Positions 35,606 to 44,084 are shown, counted from the first letter of the stretch. The stretch is 64,000 nucleotides of DNA from Mucilaginibacter gossypiicola (GCF_900110105.1 NZ_FOCL01000019.1:1-64000), one strand, 5' to 3'. Notes: generated by a model not told the origin, from the letters alone. Numbers and translations are program-made.

Positions 35606-35622
35606 CACTACATCACCACTAC
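35606..35622 (+). promoter_or_regulatory. 17-bp tandem CMCTAC element, copy 5 (beta-helix operon promoter)
   Basis: CACTACATCACCACTAC on the plus strand, 97 bases before the GTG start at 35508; the GH9 copy has 96 bases between element and start. Confidence 0.65.
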
Positions 35623-35760
35623 CATAGGTAACATTATAGCTAAACAAGAAATTTTGCCTTTAACGGAGGCAACGGAAAATGGCTTTTGCGCCAGGAAAAG
35701 AATAGGTCAAAGGATTACTCAGGTATTTGCTTAAGCAGCTACAAATACCGTTAAAACAAA

Positions 35761-35785
35761 AATGGGCAACCAAAGGCCGCCCATT
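35761..35785 (-). terminator. Hairpin terminator downstream of a 26-codon frame
   Basis: AATGGGC (35761-35767) pairs with GCCCATT (35779-35785). On the minus strand the stem is followed by TTTGTTTT, as for an intrinsic terminator. No annotated large gene ends here; it fits a short minus-strand transcript. Confidence 0.65.
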
Positions 35786-35808
35786 CATTAACTGGTTTTA
35801 AGGTCCAA

Positions 35809-35889
35809 TTACTTTGCAGTTTTTCTCGCAGGAGTTAATGGAACAATAATAACAGCTAAGAAAAGGGCAACTTCTAATACGGTTAACAT
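35809..35889 (-). CDS. Putative 26-aa membrane peptide
   Basis: ATG at 35889 to TAA at 35809. The peptide is one hydrophobic helix (VLEVALFLAVIIVPL) with a basic tail (PARKTAK), the pattern of single-pass small membrane proteins such as KdpF-like or stress peptides. An intrinsic terminator lies 24 bases downstream on the same strand, which argues for a dedicated transcript. No family is recognised. The alternative is a small RNA that happens to contain this frame. Confidence 0.4.
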   Translation of the reverse strand: MLTVLEVALFLAVIIVPLTPARKTAK

Positions 35890-36529
35890 AACTTTAATTT
35901 TTTAAAATGTTTTAATTACTGAACTAACAATGTTTTAGGGAATTACGACCGTTCCTACAGGCATGTTGTTGCAGGGATGTAAGAACAATTGTATCATTCC
36001 CGGCAGGCATTCAGCTAAATATATGCCATTAAAAAATCAGCCTTAAAAATCAAGAAGTTAGACCAAAAACATCATTTTTTAAATTCAGATTTTTTATAAA
36101 ATCAATTTTAAAAACACAGATTTTTTTAATTTAAATCTGCTTTTCACGTTAAGTATCAAAAAAATAGGCCTAAACCGGGTTAGAAAAAATCATTAAGCCG
36201 CTTTTTATCGAATTATTTTTACAAAAACCGTGAAACCGGCGTTAATTTATTTTTAGCGAAATTTATTTCGCTTCGTAATTTCACACACCGCTTTACAGGG
36301 TACAAAATCTTCTAACAAACATTTTTTTGTAAAAAAACCTGCTCAGTATTTTTAGATAATACCTGCCTTAACAATTTGAAAAAAATTAACCGACAATTTG
36401 TCAAGGGCATGACAAATACAAATTTTGACAGAAAACAACCCCTTAAAAACCTGACACATAACTGCCAAAGCATGACACACACATCGATTAAACTTGTATT
36501 TCTTTGAATTTACACCCTATGCCAAACTT
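35890..36529. other. AT-rich intergenic gap with palindromes and TGACA repeats
   Basis: No credible gene. It contains an 18-bp palindrome at 36255-36272 (AGCGAAAT-TT-ATTTCGCT), a hairpin at 36117-36139 (CAGATTT/AAATCTG), and TGACA at 36410, 36426, 36452 and 36473 with an inverted TGTCA at 36399. A TACAATTG-like -7 element on the minus strand near 35987 could drive the 26-aa frame. Confidence 0.5.
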
Positions 36530-38023
36530 TTAAGCTAAGTGCAGGCATTTCATGATGGCCTTTTTCCAGATACTTACCGCCTCCTGCATCTCCTTTTCAT
36601 TTAATGAGGCAAAACCTATGCGCACAAAGCTGTGTTTAACAAACTTATCATAATAATAATCAAGCCCCGCCCCTATGGTTAAGCCGAGTTCATTAGCTTT
36701 TGCCGAAACAAGGGCAGTATCCAAATCATTCAGGTATTTAACCCATATGGCAAAACCACCACTGGGGATTTTAAATGTAAGATATTCGCCTAATTGTTCC
36801 TCCAACAACTTACAAAGGATATCCCGCCGTTCATGGTACAGCTTATTGGCCTTTTTGAGATGCCTGCCGATATCTCCATTTTTTAACAAGCTTGCCATGG
36901 CTTCTTCAAGTAAATGTTCGCCCTGCCTATCAATCAATCTTCTTAAGCGGGTAGCCTGAAGTAAAAAATTAGCCGGTGCAACCATAAAGCCAATACGGAT
37001 GCCTGGAGCTATAGTTTTGCAAAATGAACCAACGTATATTACGTTGCCATAATAATCGGCGCTGGCCAGCGGCAAGATAGGCCCACTGGTATAATGGAAA
37101 TCAAAATCGTAATCGTCTTCAATAATGGCAAACTGGTATTTGGCTGCCAGTTCAAGCAAATGCATTCGCCTTTCTGAGCTCAGCGTTACCGTGGTAGGCT
37201 GATGATGATGTGGCACCACGTACAGCATACGCACTTTTCTAACGCTGCAAATAGCCTCAACAGCATTAATATCTATGCCGTGCTCATCCACCGGCACAAA
37301 AGCTAATTGTGCGCCTGCCTGTTCAAAAACCTCGTTGGCACCACTATACCCTGGATCGCCGACAATTACAATATCATTTTTATTGATCAGCACCTGGGCG
37401 CAAAGGTAAAGCGCCATCTGAACGCCTTTGGTTATCAAAATATCTTTAGGCGTCACATGCAGGCCACGGGTTTCACCCAAAAAGCGGGCGAGTTCATTCC
37501 TTAAGTTTTCCGAACCCTGCTCCGGGCCGTACATCAGGTATTTGTGCGTAAAATGATAATTCGCCATTCGCCTGTATTCCCTCACCATTAAATCAACAGG
37601 TGCAATGCGGGTATCAGGGAAACCTTCGGTAAATGTAAGGTTGCCATTAGGCATTGGCACAAACATGCGCTGCGGGTTGATCCTGTTGTCGTCAACTTTA
37701 AATGAGGTTTTATTTGCCAGGCTATGTTTCAGAACTGCTTTTTCAATAGGCCGGGGAGCAACATCGGGCAGGTTTTTAGCTACATAAATACCCTTACGTG
37801 GTATTACATCAACCCAGCTTTGCGCGTAAAGCTCGTCATAAGCAGCTACTACCGTTTTGCGATGAACGTTTAATGATGCCGACAATGCGCGGCTGGCAGG
37901 AAGCGCAGATCCGGGTTTTAAAGTCCCCTGCCTGATATAGCTGATAATACCATTACTAATTTGCAGGTAAACAGGTACCTGGCTGCTTTTATCTACGTTT
38001 AATAAACTTTCGATGAGCATCAT
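36530..38023 (-). CDS. MocR/GabR-type regulator (GntR wHTH fused to PLP-dependent aminotransferase domain)
   Basis: 497 residues. The N-terminal GntR winged helix (residues ~15-85, PVYLQISNGIISYIRQGTLKPGSALPASRALSASLNVHRKTV) joins a fold-type I aminotransferase domain (~120-490). The PLP lysine is K336 in GSFCKTIAPGIRIG, with VVGDPGYSGANEVFEQ (binding region) upstream. MocR proteins are cytosolic regulators that use PLP or an aminated ligand as signal (PdxR, GabR). It is divergent from the DoxX-like gene. The space between them carries three GGACTA half-sites, probably its operator. Regulated target and effector are unknown. Confidence 0.92.
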   Translation of the reverse strand: MMLIESLLNVDKSSQVPVYLQISNGIISYIRQGTLKPGSALPASRALSASLNVHRKTVVAAYDELYAQSWVDVIPRKGIYVAKNLPDVAPRPIEKAVLKHSLANKTSFKVDDNRINPQRMFVPMPNGNLTFTEGFPDTRIAPVDLMVREYRRMANYHFTHKYLMYGPEQGSENLRNELARFLGETRGLHVTPKDILITKGVQMALYLCAQVLINKNDIVIVGDPGYSGANEVFEQAGAQLAFVPVDEHGIDINAVEAICSVRKVRMLYVVPHHHQPTTVTLSSERRMHLLELAAKYQFAIIEDDYDFDFHYTSGPILPLASADYYGNVIYVGSFCKTIAPGIRIGFMVAPANFLLQATRLRRLIDRQGEHLLEEAMASLLKNGDIGRHLKKANKLYHERRDILCKLLEEQLGEYLTFKIPSGGFAIWVKYLNDLDTALVSAKANELGLTIGAGLDYYYDKFVKHSFVRIGFASLNEKEMQEAVSIWKKAIMKCLHLA

Positions 38024-38026
38024 ATT

Positions 38027-38067
38027 GGACTATCTTTAATCTACATTCTGGACTACAAGTATAGTCC
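38027..38067. promoter_or_regulatory. Probable MocR operator: two direct and one inverted GGACTA half-sites
   Basis: GGACTA at 38027-38032 and 38050-38055 (same orientation, 23 bases apart) and TAGTCC at 38062-38067, inverted relative to the second with 6 bases between. They fill the region next to the mocR start and before the divergent doxX gene. GabR and PdxR bind similar repeated half-sites. Confidence 0.65.
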
Positions 38068-38107
38068 AAATGCATGGTATTTTTGATCATCAAAAAATTA
38101 AAACCCT

Positions 38108-38677
38108 ATGCATATCAATCAAAAATTTTCATCCATATACCTCCGGTTAGCTATCGGCGTAAGCTACCTGTGGGAAGTAGCCGACAGGCTTGGTTTGTTT
38201 GGGCCAAACGGCCACCCCCATGTTGGCTGGGGCGACTGGAAACATTTTATTGCTTACGCCAAACAGGTAATGAGCTTTCTCCCCGATGGTATCGTAAATC
38301 TGCTGGCAACTATTGCAACTATCGGTGAGGGTGGATTCGGGCTTTTACTAATCCTTGGCTTATTCACCCGTATGGCGGCTATTGGCAGCGGCGTATTGAG
38401 TTTATGTTTTGCTATCGCGATGGCCATTTCCTTTGGTATTGAATCACCTTTAGGCTATTCGGTTTTTACATTGAGCGCCGCAAGCTTTCTGCTGGCATCA
38501 TTAACGCAATATTCGTGGACCTTGGATAAATGGTTAACCACTCGGCTCGTGAATAAAAAGTTGTCAGCCTATCAATCTCAGCAAAACGGATCGAAAACTG
38601 ACGATCGAGAGCTTCGCCTCCCTGTCATCGATTTAAAACAGATCAGGGCATTAGCACAAATAGATTACAGGATATAG
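38108..38677 (+). CDS. DoxX-like membrane protein
   Basis: 189 residues with four hydrophobic segments (LRLAIGVSYLWEVADRLGLFG, IVNLLATIATIGEGGFGLLLILGLF, AIGSGVLSLCFAIAMAISFG, FTLSAASFLLASL), as in DoxX/DoxD-type proteins. A separate 84-codon frame beginning at 38074 is out of frame and is not used. Function of this group is uncertain; some take part in redox or oxidative-stress membrane complexes. It is divergent from the MocR regulator and 30 bases before the MBL protein, so probably in one operon under MocR control. Confidence 0.8.
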   Translation: MHINQKFSSIYLRLAIGVSYLWEVADRLGLFGPNGHPHVGWGDWKHFIAYAKQVMSFLPDGIVNLLATIATIGEGGFGLLLILGLFTRMAAIGSGVLSLCFAIAMAISFGIESPLGYSVFTLSAASFLLASLTQYSWTLDKWLTTRLVNKKLSAYQSQQNGSKTDDRELRLPVIDLKQIRALAQIDYRI

Positions 38678-38707
38678 ACATTTCTTTAGATAAGGCTTTA
38701 TAAAATC

Positions 38708-39511
38708 ATGAACAAAACCATCATCTGCAGCACATGTGGCACGCAACTTTTAGCTGAGCCAGAAATACCCTCATTTTGCCCGATCTGTACCGATGACCGT
38801 CAATATGTACCCGAAAGTGGCCAGCAATGGACTACCTCTGCCGAACTTCAGCACAGTACAGTTAAAATCGCGCAATTAAACGAACATCTTTATGCACTAA
38901 AAATAGCACCCGATTTTGCCATAGCTCAAAGGGCTTTACTGCTTATTTCGCCGGGAGGCAACGTTTTGTGGGATTGTATCCCGTACTTAGATAAACCTAC
39001 AATAGATTTTATCCGGGCTAAAGGTGGGTTAAAAGCCATTGCATTTTCACACCCGCATTATTATAGCAATATGAATGACTGGGCTGTTGAATTTGAATGT
39101 CCGATCTATATCCACCAAAACGACGCCGAATGGGTACCTTTTGATTCCCCATATATTTACTTGTGGAATGGCAGCAGTACGCAGCTTTGGGACGGGATAA
39201 GCATAGTACATATCGGCGGTCATTTTGCGGGCAGTTGTGTATTACATATAAAGGGGCTAACGCGCCAAGGTATGATGCTTTGCGGCGATACCTTTAATAT
39301 AGCCAGAAGTAAAAAACATATGGCTATTATGTACAGCTATCCTAACATAATATTACTATCTAAGGACGAATTTGCCAAAGCATATCAAAAAGCATCCCGG
39401 CTTAATTTTGACACCGTGTATGGAGCATTTGAAAACCAGGATATTGAGGGTAACGCAATGGAGATATTTCAGAACTCGATGCAACGATATAAGGATAGTT
39501 ATGGATTATAA
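38708..39511 (+). CDS. Atypical MBL-fold protein with N-terminal four-cysteine zinc-ribbon
   Basis: 267 residues. The N-terminus has C7-x2-C10 and C24-x2-C27 (a zinc-ribbon/rubredoxin-like knuckle). An MBL-like domain follows, with HPHYYSN where canonical enzymes have HxHxDH; downstream metal-ligand blocks GGHFAGSC and LCGDTF are kept. The lack of the DH pair means one metal site is probably lost or altered. Hydrolase or glyoxalase-like roles are possible. It lies 30 bases after the DoxX-like gene on the same strand and ends 1 base before a convergent gene. Confidence 0.78.
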   Translation: MNKTIICSTCGTQLLAEPEIPSFCPICTDDRQYVPESGQQWTTSAELQHSTVKIAQLNEHLYALKIAPDFAIAQRALLLISPGGNVLWDCIPYLDKPTIDFIRAKGGLKAIAFSHPHYYSNMNDWAVEFECPIYIHQNDAEWVPFDSPYIYLWNGSSTQLWDGISIVHIGGHFAGSCVLHIKGLTRQGMMLCGDTFNIARSKKHMAIMYSYPNIILLSKDEFAKAYQKASRLNFDTVYGAFENQDIEGNAMEIFQNSMQRYKDSYGL

Positions 39512-39512
39512 A

Positions 39513-40283
39513 CTAAAGAGGCGGATGGCGATCTTTAAGGCTAACAATGATTGTATCCTGAGATATATTTTTGCTTCTGTAAATGATTCTGATCTTATTT
39601 CTGCCTGCCTTTTTGACTAATCCCTTAAAGGCTGTTAAATCGTTTAATAGTCGCTGATTTGTGGTATCTAAATTTACAGCTATCCTTTTGCCGGCATCCG
39701 AAATATCCTGATTACCAACCCGCGGCAATTCGGGCAACTGCCATTCCCATATAGGAAACCAGTACAGCACAACCCATTTACCATTTTTATAAGTCATAAT
39801 ACTATAGTCATTAAGGCTCGACCAATCGCCTTTATTAGTCACGCAGGATACTTCGTCGCCTCCATCGCCGTTCAAATCTCCTTCATTTTTAAGATAAAGC
39901 AATCCAAAATTAGCCGCCGGAGCTACATCTATCCTGCGGATTAATTTATTATCACATGCTATAAATGAATATGACTGCCTTTCGTAAGCCATCTTGATAT
40001 CGTAATCATAATCAACATTGTAAAATTTGTTTGTCTCCTGATGGGTAAGACCGTTGAAATAATGTTCGGTAAGTTTTTCCTGCGTGCCGTCTCCATCAAA
40101 ATCGCCGGTAATAACAAAACGATAACCCCAAACCGGAACAGGCTTTTTTACTTCTCTGCTTTTAGGCTTAACGTGCGTCTTCGGTTTTGTATAATTAACA
40201 GTTTTCTGCCTATCGGAACTAACGTGATTACAAGAACAAACATATAAAATCACCACAATGAAAAAAGGCAGGTTTCGGAACAT
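39513..40283 (-). CDS. Lipoprotein with VCBS/FG-GAP-like segments
   Basis: 256 residues. The N-terminus (FFIVVILYVCSC) is a lipoprotein signal with candidate acyl cysteines C16 or C18. The body has DGDG-type calcium-loop segments (FDGDGTQEKLTE and GDLNGDGGDEVSC) as in VCBS/FG-GAP proteins, though fewer than in a complete propeller. Probably cell-envelope; no catalytic motif. It is a single gene, convergent with the MBL gene and divergent from the esterase pair (266-base gap). Confidence 0.72.
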   Translation of the reverse strand: MFRNLPFFIVVILYVCSCNHVSSDRQKTVNYTKPKTHVKPKSREVKKPVPVWGYRFVITGDFDGDGTQEKLTEHYFNGLTHQETNKFYNVDYDYDIKMAYERQSYSFIACDNKLIRRIDVAPAANFGLLYLKNEGDLNGDGGDEVSCVTNKGDWSSLNDYSIMTYKNGKWVVLYWFPIWEWQLPELPRVGNQDISDAGKRIAVNLDTTNQRLLNDLTAFKGLVKKAGRNKIRIIYRSKNISQDTIIVSLKDRHPPL

Positions 40284-40417
40284 AAATATCGAATTAACAC
40301 TTTAAATTTAAGTGTTTTAAAGCTGATAAAAGCGAGCAGGCAACATCATTAAATGCATTTTTATTTGCATTAAAATTTAAGGTAAAAAATCTGATATAAA
40401 TTGCAATTACAAAACCC

Positions 40418-40438
40418 ATTGTGTTATATTTACACAAT
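40418..40438. promoter_or_regulatory. Inverted repeat ATTGTGT-N7-ACACAAT over a possible -7 box
   Basis: Perfect 7-bp arms at 40418-40424 and 40432-40438 with TATATTT between (a near -7 element, TATATTTA). It lies ~110 bases before the carboxylesterase start, so may be an operator for the esterase pair. Confidence 0.45.
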
Positions 40439-40549
40439 AGCATTAATAATTGCCTGTATTGAGAATTGATTGAGTGCTATGCTTCTTCTTCCTGATCCTT
40501 CAAAAGTGCAGGGATCTATTGCTTTAAACCAATTTAACCAAATACAATT

Positions 40550-42166
40550 ATGAAACAAAACAGTACCCTCATGCTGCTTTTATTTGTTTGCTTTTTACCC
40601 GTAACGGCATTTTGCCAAAACACCAACGAGCCTGTTGCTGCAGGGAACGATGTGGCCGTAACATCAACCGAAAGCGGAAAGGTAAAGGGCTACATCCACA
40701 ATGGCATTTTTACATTTAAAGGTATCCCCTACGCCAAGGCCGACCGCTTTATGGCACCCGAAAAGCCCGCACCATGGACAGACGTACGCAGCTCAAAAGC
40801 ATACGGCCCGGTTTGCCCCACCGACCCTACTACCACTGTTAATGACGAGTTTGAATTTGCCTTTCAGCATGATCTGGGGTATTCAAATGAACATTGCCAA
40901 TCGCTCAACGTATGGACACAGAAACTGAACGACGGCAAAAAGCGCCCGGTAATGGTATGGCTGCATGGCGGCGGTTTCACAGCGGGTTCATCAATTGAGC
41001 TTCCATCTTACGATGGTGAAAACCTTGCAAAAAAAGGTGATGTGGTACTGGTATCCGTAAACCACCGGTTAAATATCCTTGGCTTCCTTGACCTATCGGC
41101 CTATGGCGATAAATATAAAAGCTCGGCCAATGCTGGTCTGCTTGATTTGAAACTGGCTTTAGAATGGGTTAAGCAAAACATAGCGCAGTTTGGAGGAGAT
41201 CCTGATAATGTAACCATCTTCGGCCAATCTGGTGGCGGTGGAAAAGTTACCTCCTTAATGAACGCCCCGTCAGTAAAAGGTTTGTTTAAAAATGCCATTG
41301 TTGAAAGCGGCAGTTACATCACTGCATTCAACGAAAAACCGGTTACGCAAAAAATTGCTGCTGCATTATTAGAGGAACTTCACCTGCAGCCATCTCAAGT
41401 TGATTCGCTTCAAAAACTATCTTATGATGTATTAAACGAAGCAGGTAAAAAAGCAATGCGTAAGGTTTCGGCGGATTTAAGGAAAGAAGGCAAAAATATG
41501 AATGGCTGGGGTCCGGCTTTAGACGGTGATTTTCTGCCTTATCAGCCATCTGATCCTGCGGCGAAAGAACTGTCTAAAAATATTCCGCTGCTTGTTGGCA
41601 CCACCAAAAACGAGTTTGCCCCATTTGTTCCCGGCCCTAAAAGTCAAACTATGGATGAGCTAAAAGAAAGCTTGCAAAAAAAATACGGCGATAAAACCGA
41701 TGCTTACATTGCTGCTGCTCAAAAAACGTATCCTACAATATCAAAACCGTCAGAGTATACAGACATAGAATTTAACTTCCGTTCGCTGGCCATTAAACAA
41801 GCCGATGAAAAAGCAGTAAGCGGTGCTGCTCCGGTTTACATGTACCTGTTTACATGGCAGTCACCGGTAAATGGAGGTATGTACAAGGCCATGCATTGTA
41901 TGGATATCGCTTTCCAATTTAACAACATAGCCCGCTGCCAGGAAATGACAGGTGGAGGTAAGGAGGCTTATGCCCTTGCCGATAAAATAAGCAGTGCATG
42001 GATAAACTTTGCTAAAACCGGCAATCCAAATACATCATCACTACCTAAATGGCCTGCTTATACTGCAGAAAATGGAGCGACTATGATATTGGATAACCAA
42101 TGTACTGTTAAAAACCATCCGGACGATGAATTATTAAAAATAGTAGCAGCAGCCCCTAAACCCTAA
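40550..42166 (+). CDS. Type B carboxylesterase, secreted
   Basis: 538 residues with a signal peptide ending at TAFCQ (~residue 24). Carboxylesterase-B hallmarks are present: oxyanion-hole HGGGFTAGSS, nucleophile S227 in FGQSGGGGK, and the early GKVKGYIHNGIFTFKGIPYA. The later NEFAPF block and MHCMDIAFQF supply candidate acid and base residues. It should hydrolyse esters in the periplasm; substrate unknown. The esterase-D-like gene begins 4 bases after its stop, so the two act together, perhaps on acyl- or feruloyl-type polysaccharide esters (inference). Confidence 0.9.
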   Translation: MKQNSTLMLLLFVCFLPVTAFCQNTNEPVAAGNDVAVTSTESGKVKGYIHNGIFTFKGIPYAKADRFMAPEKPAPWTDVRSSKAYGPVCPTDPTTTVNDEFEFAFQHDLGYSNEHCQSLNVWTQKLNDGKKRPVMVWLHGGGFTAGSSIELPSYDGENLAKKGDVVLVSVNHRLNILGFLDLSAYGDKYKSSANAGLLDLKLALEWVKQNIAQFGGDPDNVTIFGQSGGGGKVTSLMNAPSVKGLFKNAIVESGSYITAFNEKPVTQKIAAALLEELHLQPSQVDSLQKLSYDVLNEAGKKAMRKVSADLRKEGKNMNGWGPALDGDFLPYQPSDPAAKELSKNIPLLVGTTKNEFAPFVPGPKSQTMDELKESLQKKYGDKTDAYIAAAQKTYPTISKPSEYTDIEFNFRSLAIKQADEKAVSGAAPVYMYLFTWQSPVNGGMYKAMHCMDIAFQFNNIARCQEMTGGGKEAYALADKISSAWINFAKTGNPNTSSLPKWPAYTAENGATMILDNQCTVKNHPDDELLKIVAAAPKP

Positions 42167-42170
42167 TTAT

Positions 42171-43034
42171 ATGAAAAGAATAGCGTTTACATTGATGCTG
42201 TTGTTTTACTGTATATCGGCATTTGCGGCAAAAGTTGATACGGTGCAAATTCCCAGCGCCGCTATGAACAAAACTTACAAGGCAGCAATTGCATTCCCAA
42301 ACGCTTATGCAAAAAGTAAAGCCAGTTTCCCGGTGTTATACCTGTTGCATGGCGGCTATGGCCATTTCGATGACTGGCTATCGAAAACACCCGACAAGTC
42401 GCTGGTAAAAAACCTTGCCGATCAATACAACATCATCATTGTAATGCCTGAAGGCGAAATTTTCAGTTACTATGTTGACAGCCCTGTTGACCCCGGCAGT
42501 AAATTTGAAACTTATATTATCAGGGAGGTGATTCCTTTTATCGATAGTAAATACCGCACTGTAAACGATAAAAAAGGCAGGCTCATTACAGGCTTATCCA
42601 TGGGTGGTTATGGTTCATTATACCTTTCAACCAGGCATCCGGACCTTTTTGCAGCAGCAGGAAGTATGAGCGGGGCACTCGACCCAAACATGACCACCTG
42701 GAAACTCCCTCCCGACAGGTTTGAAATGCTTACTAAAATGCTTGACAAGATTTGGGGGCCTATGACGCCGGATACTTATCTGCAATATTCTGTAGTGAAC
42801 ATGGCTGATCAGATCAGGAGAAACGGCCTGCCTCTGGTTATTAATATAGGCGTTGACGACTTTTTACTTGAGCCTAACCGTGAGCTGCATCGCAGATTAG
42901 TTTATAATCACACACCACATGATTATAGTGAACAGCCCGGAGGCCATACCTGGGAATTTTGGCAAAATGCGTTACCGGGACATTTATTGTTTTTTAGTAA
43001 AGTATTGAAGGCAAACGGCACCTACGTTTTATAG
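42171..43034 (+). CDS. Esterase D/feruloyl-esterase-like alpha/beta hydrolase, secreted
   Basis: 287 residues with a signal peptide ending near residue 19 (ISAFAAK). PF00756-type alpha/beta hydrolase: YLLHGGYGHFDDWL near residue 60, nucleophile S143 in GLSMGGYGSLYLSTRHPDLF, and a histidine block PGGHTWEFW near the C-terminus. Homologues include acetyl-xylan and feruloyl esterases and tributyrin esterases. It is the second gene of the esterase pair, 4 bases after the carboxylesterase, and ends before a strong terminator. Confidence 0.88.
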   Translation: MKRIAFTLMLLFYCISAFAAKVDTVQIPSAAMNKTYKAAIAFPNAYAKSKASFPVLYLLHGGYGHFDDWLSKTPDKSLVKNLADQYNIIIVMPEGEIFSYYVDSPVDPGSKFETYIIREVIPFIDSKYRTVNDKKGRLITGLSMGGYGSLYLSTRHPDLFAAAGSMSGALDPNMTTWKLPPDRFEMLTKMLDKIWGPMTPDTYLQYSVVNMADQIRRNGLPLVINIGVDDFLLEPNRELHRRLVYNHTPHDYSEQPGGHTWEFWQNALPGHLLFFSKVLKANGTYVL

Positions 43035-43062
43035 ATGCTAATTTTAGTATTCATAAATGGAG

Positions 43063-43098
43063 AAAGGGAGAGATACTGACAGTATCTCTCCCTTTTTT
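43063..43098. terminator. Strong bidirectional terminator (15-bp stem)
   Basis: 43063-43077 and 43081-43095 are perfect complements (AAAGGGAGAGATACT) with a 3-nt loop, followed by T residues; A residues precede the left arm. It separates the esterase pair from the convergent universal stress gene. Confidence 0.93.
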
Positions 43099-43103
43099 AA
43101 CGA

Positions 43104-43871
43104 TTAACAAGGAAATATCAGCGCCGGTAAATGAGCATGCTCTTCATTCTCCATATTTTCCCAATCCCAAAGGCCGTTTAACTGCGAACTGCGGTTACTC
43201 AAAACAAAAAAATCAACCTGCATTACATTAGCCAGCACATCTACGGTTTTCATAATGTCCCGCTCCCTGATATTCACCAGGTTCAGATTTGAGTTTGAAA
43301 ATAATTGCCTGAAAACAGTTTCTGCATAGCCATCATTCATATGAGGTAAACCGGATTCTGTAATGTTAAAAAGCGATGCATTTACATCCAGAGCTTCGCT
43401 CATTTTATTTAAAAAACTTACTATATCCTTTTTTGCATAACGAAGATCAGCAAGATACCCCATATTAGCTATATTAAAGGAAGCTTCTTCAGGAACAGCA
43501 AGCAATGGGCAGGATGAATGATTTAAAATTGGCGTAAGTTGCTCATTGATCTCTTTAGCAGTTCCGCTAACTCCCTTTATTATTAAATCTATATCATATT
43601 TGGCAATGATTGCGTGGAGCGACATTCCAAGCGTATCCAGGTAGCTAAGGAAAACTACATTTTCAATGGTTTTATTTTGATCTTTAAAACCAAAGTCGTC
43701 ACCTTCAAATACGTCCTGAACAGACATATCAGATAATTGAACGCCCAACGGCTCGGGCACCGTATTCATAACAATTACTTTATTATTTAGTTTAGCCCCT
43801 AAATTACTGGCATAAGTAAGTGCATAATTACTTTCTTTTTTTAGATTGTGAACTACTAAGATTGCTTTCAT
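43104..43871 (-). CDS. Universal stress protein (tandem Usp-like)
   Basis: 255 residues from the ATG at 43871 (KAILVVHNLKKESNYAL), the usual start of the fold. An extension to 43910 adds only unconserved hydrophobics, so I reject it. The N-terminal half has the Usp core (VIVMNTVPEPLG, HAIIAKYDIDLIIKGVSGTAKE). The second half (residues ~140-250) is a degenerate second Usp unit. The ATP-loop G-x2-G-x9-G is not clearly kept. A cytosolic stress-linked protein; role not defined. It stands alone. Confidence 0.78.
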   Translation of the reverse strand: MKAILVVHNLKKESNYALTYASNLGAKLNNKVIVMNTVPEPLGVQLSDMSVQDVFEGDDFGFKDQNKTIENVVFLSYLDTLGMSLHAIIAKYDIDLIIKGVSGTAKEINEQLTPILNHSSCPLLAVPEEASFNIANMGYLADLRYAKKDIVSFLNKMSEALDVNASLFNITESGLPHMNDGYAETVFRQLFSNSNLNLVNIRERDIMKTVDVLANVMQVDFFVLSNRSSQLNGLWDWENMENEEHAHLPALIFPC

Positions 43872-44076
43872 AGCTGATGATATAATGATGAGATGTATTG
43901 GGATAAACAAGTGGTATTAAAAGCAGTTTTTTAATTTGTAATTAAAAAAGTCATAAAAACGTCAGTTTGGTAATACCAACTTAATACCGATAAATTACAA
44001 CCTTTAACTTTTAACTAAAATCCAATATTATTTACCACCAGCAGCAATAATCGGTTATGTTAATTAATCTTTTAAA

Positions 44077-44084
44077 TAACTTTG
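44077..44084 (+). promoter_or_regulatory. -7 box TAACTTTG before the ECF sigma gene
   Basis: TAACTTTG fits TAnnTTTG and lies 77 bases before the sigma factor start. The rest of the 43872-44161 gap shows no gene. Confidence 0.4.

Noticed and set aside
36255..36272. 18-bp palindrome as operator of a neighbouring gene
   Set aside because: No gene starts within several hundred bases on either strand except the doubtful 26-codon frame; kept only as a description.
36399..36480. TGACA repeats as a CRISPR-like or iteron array
   Set aside because: Only four short copies with irregular spacing (16, 26 and 21 bases) and no neighbouring cas or rep gene.
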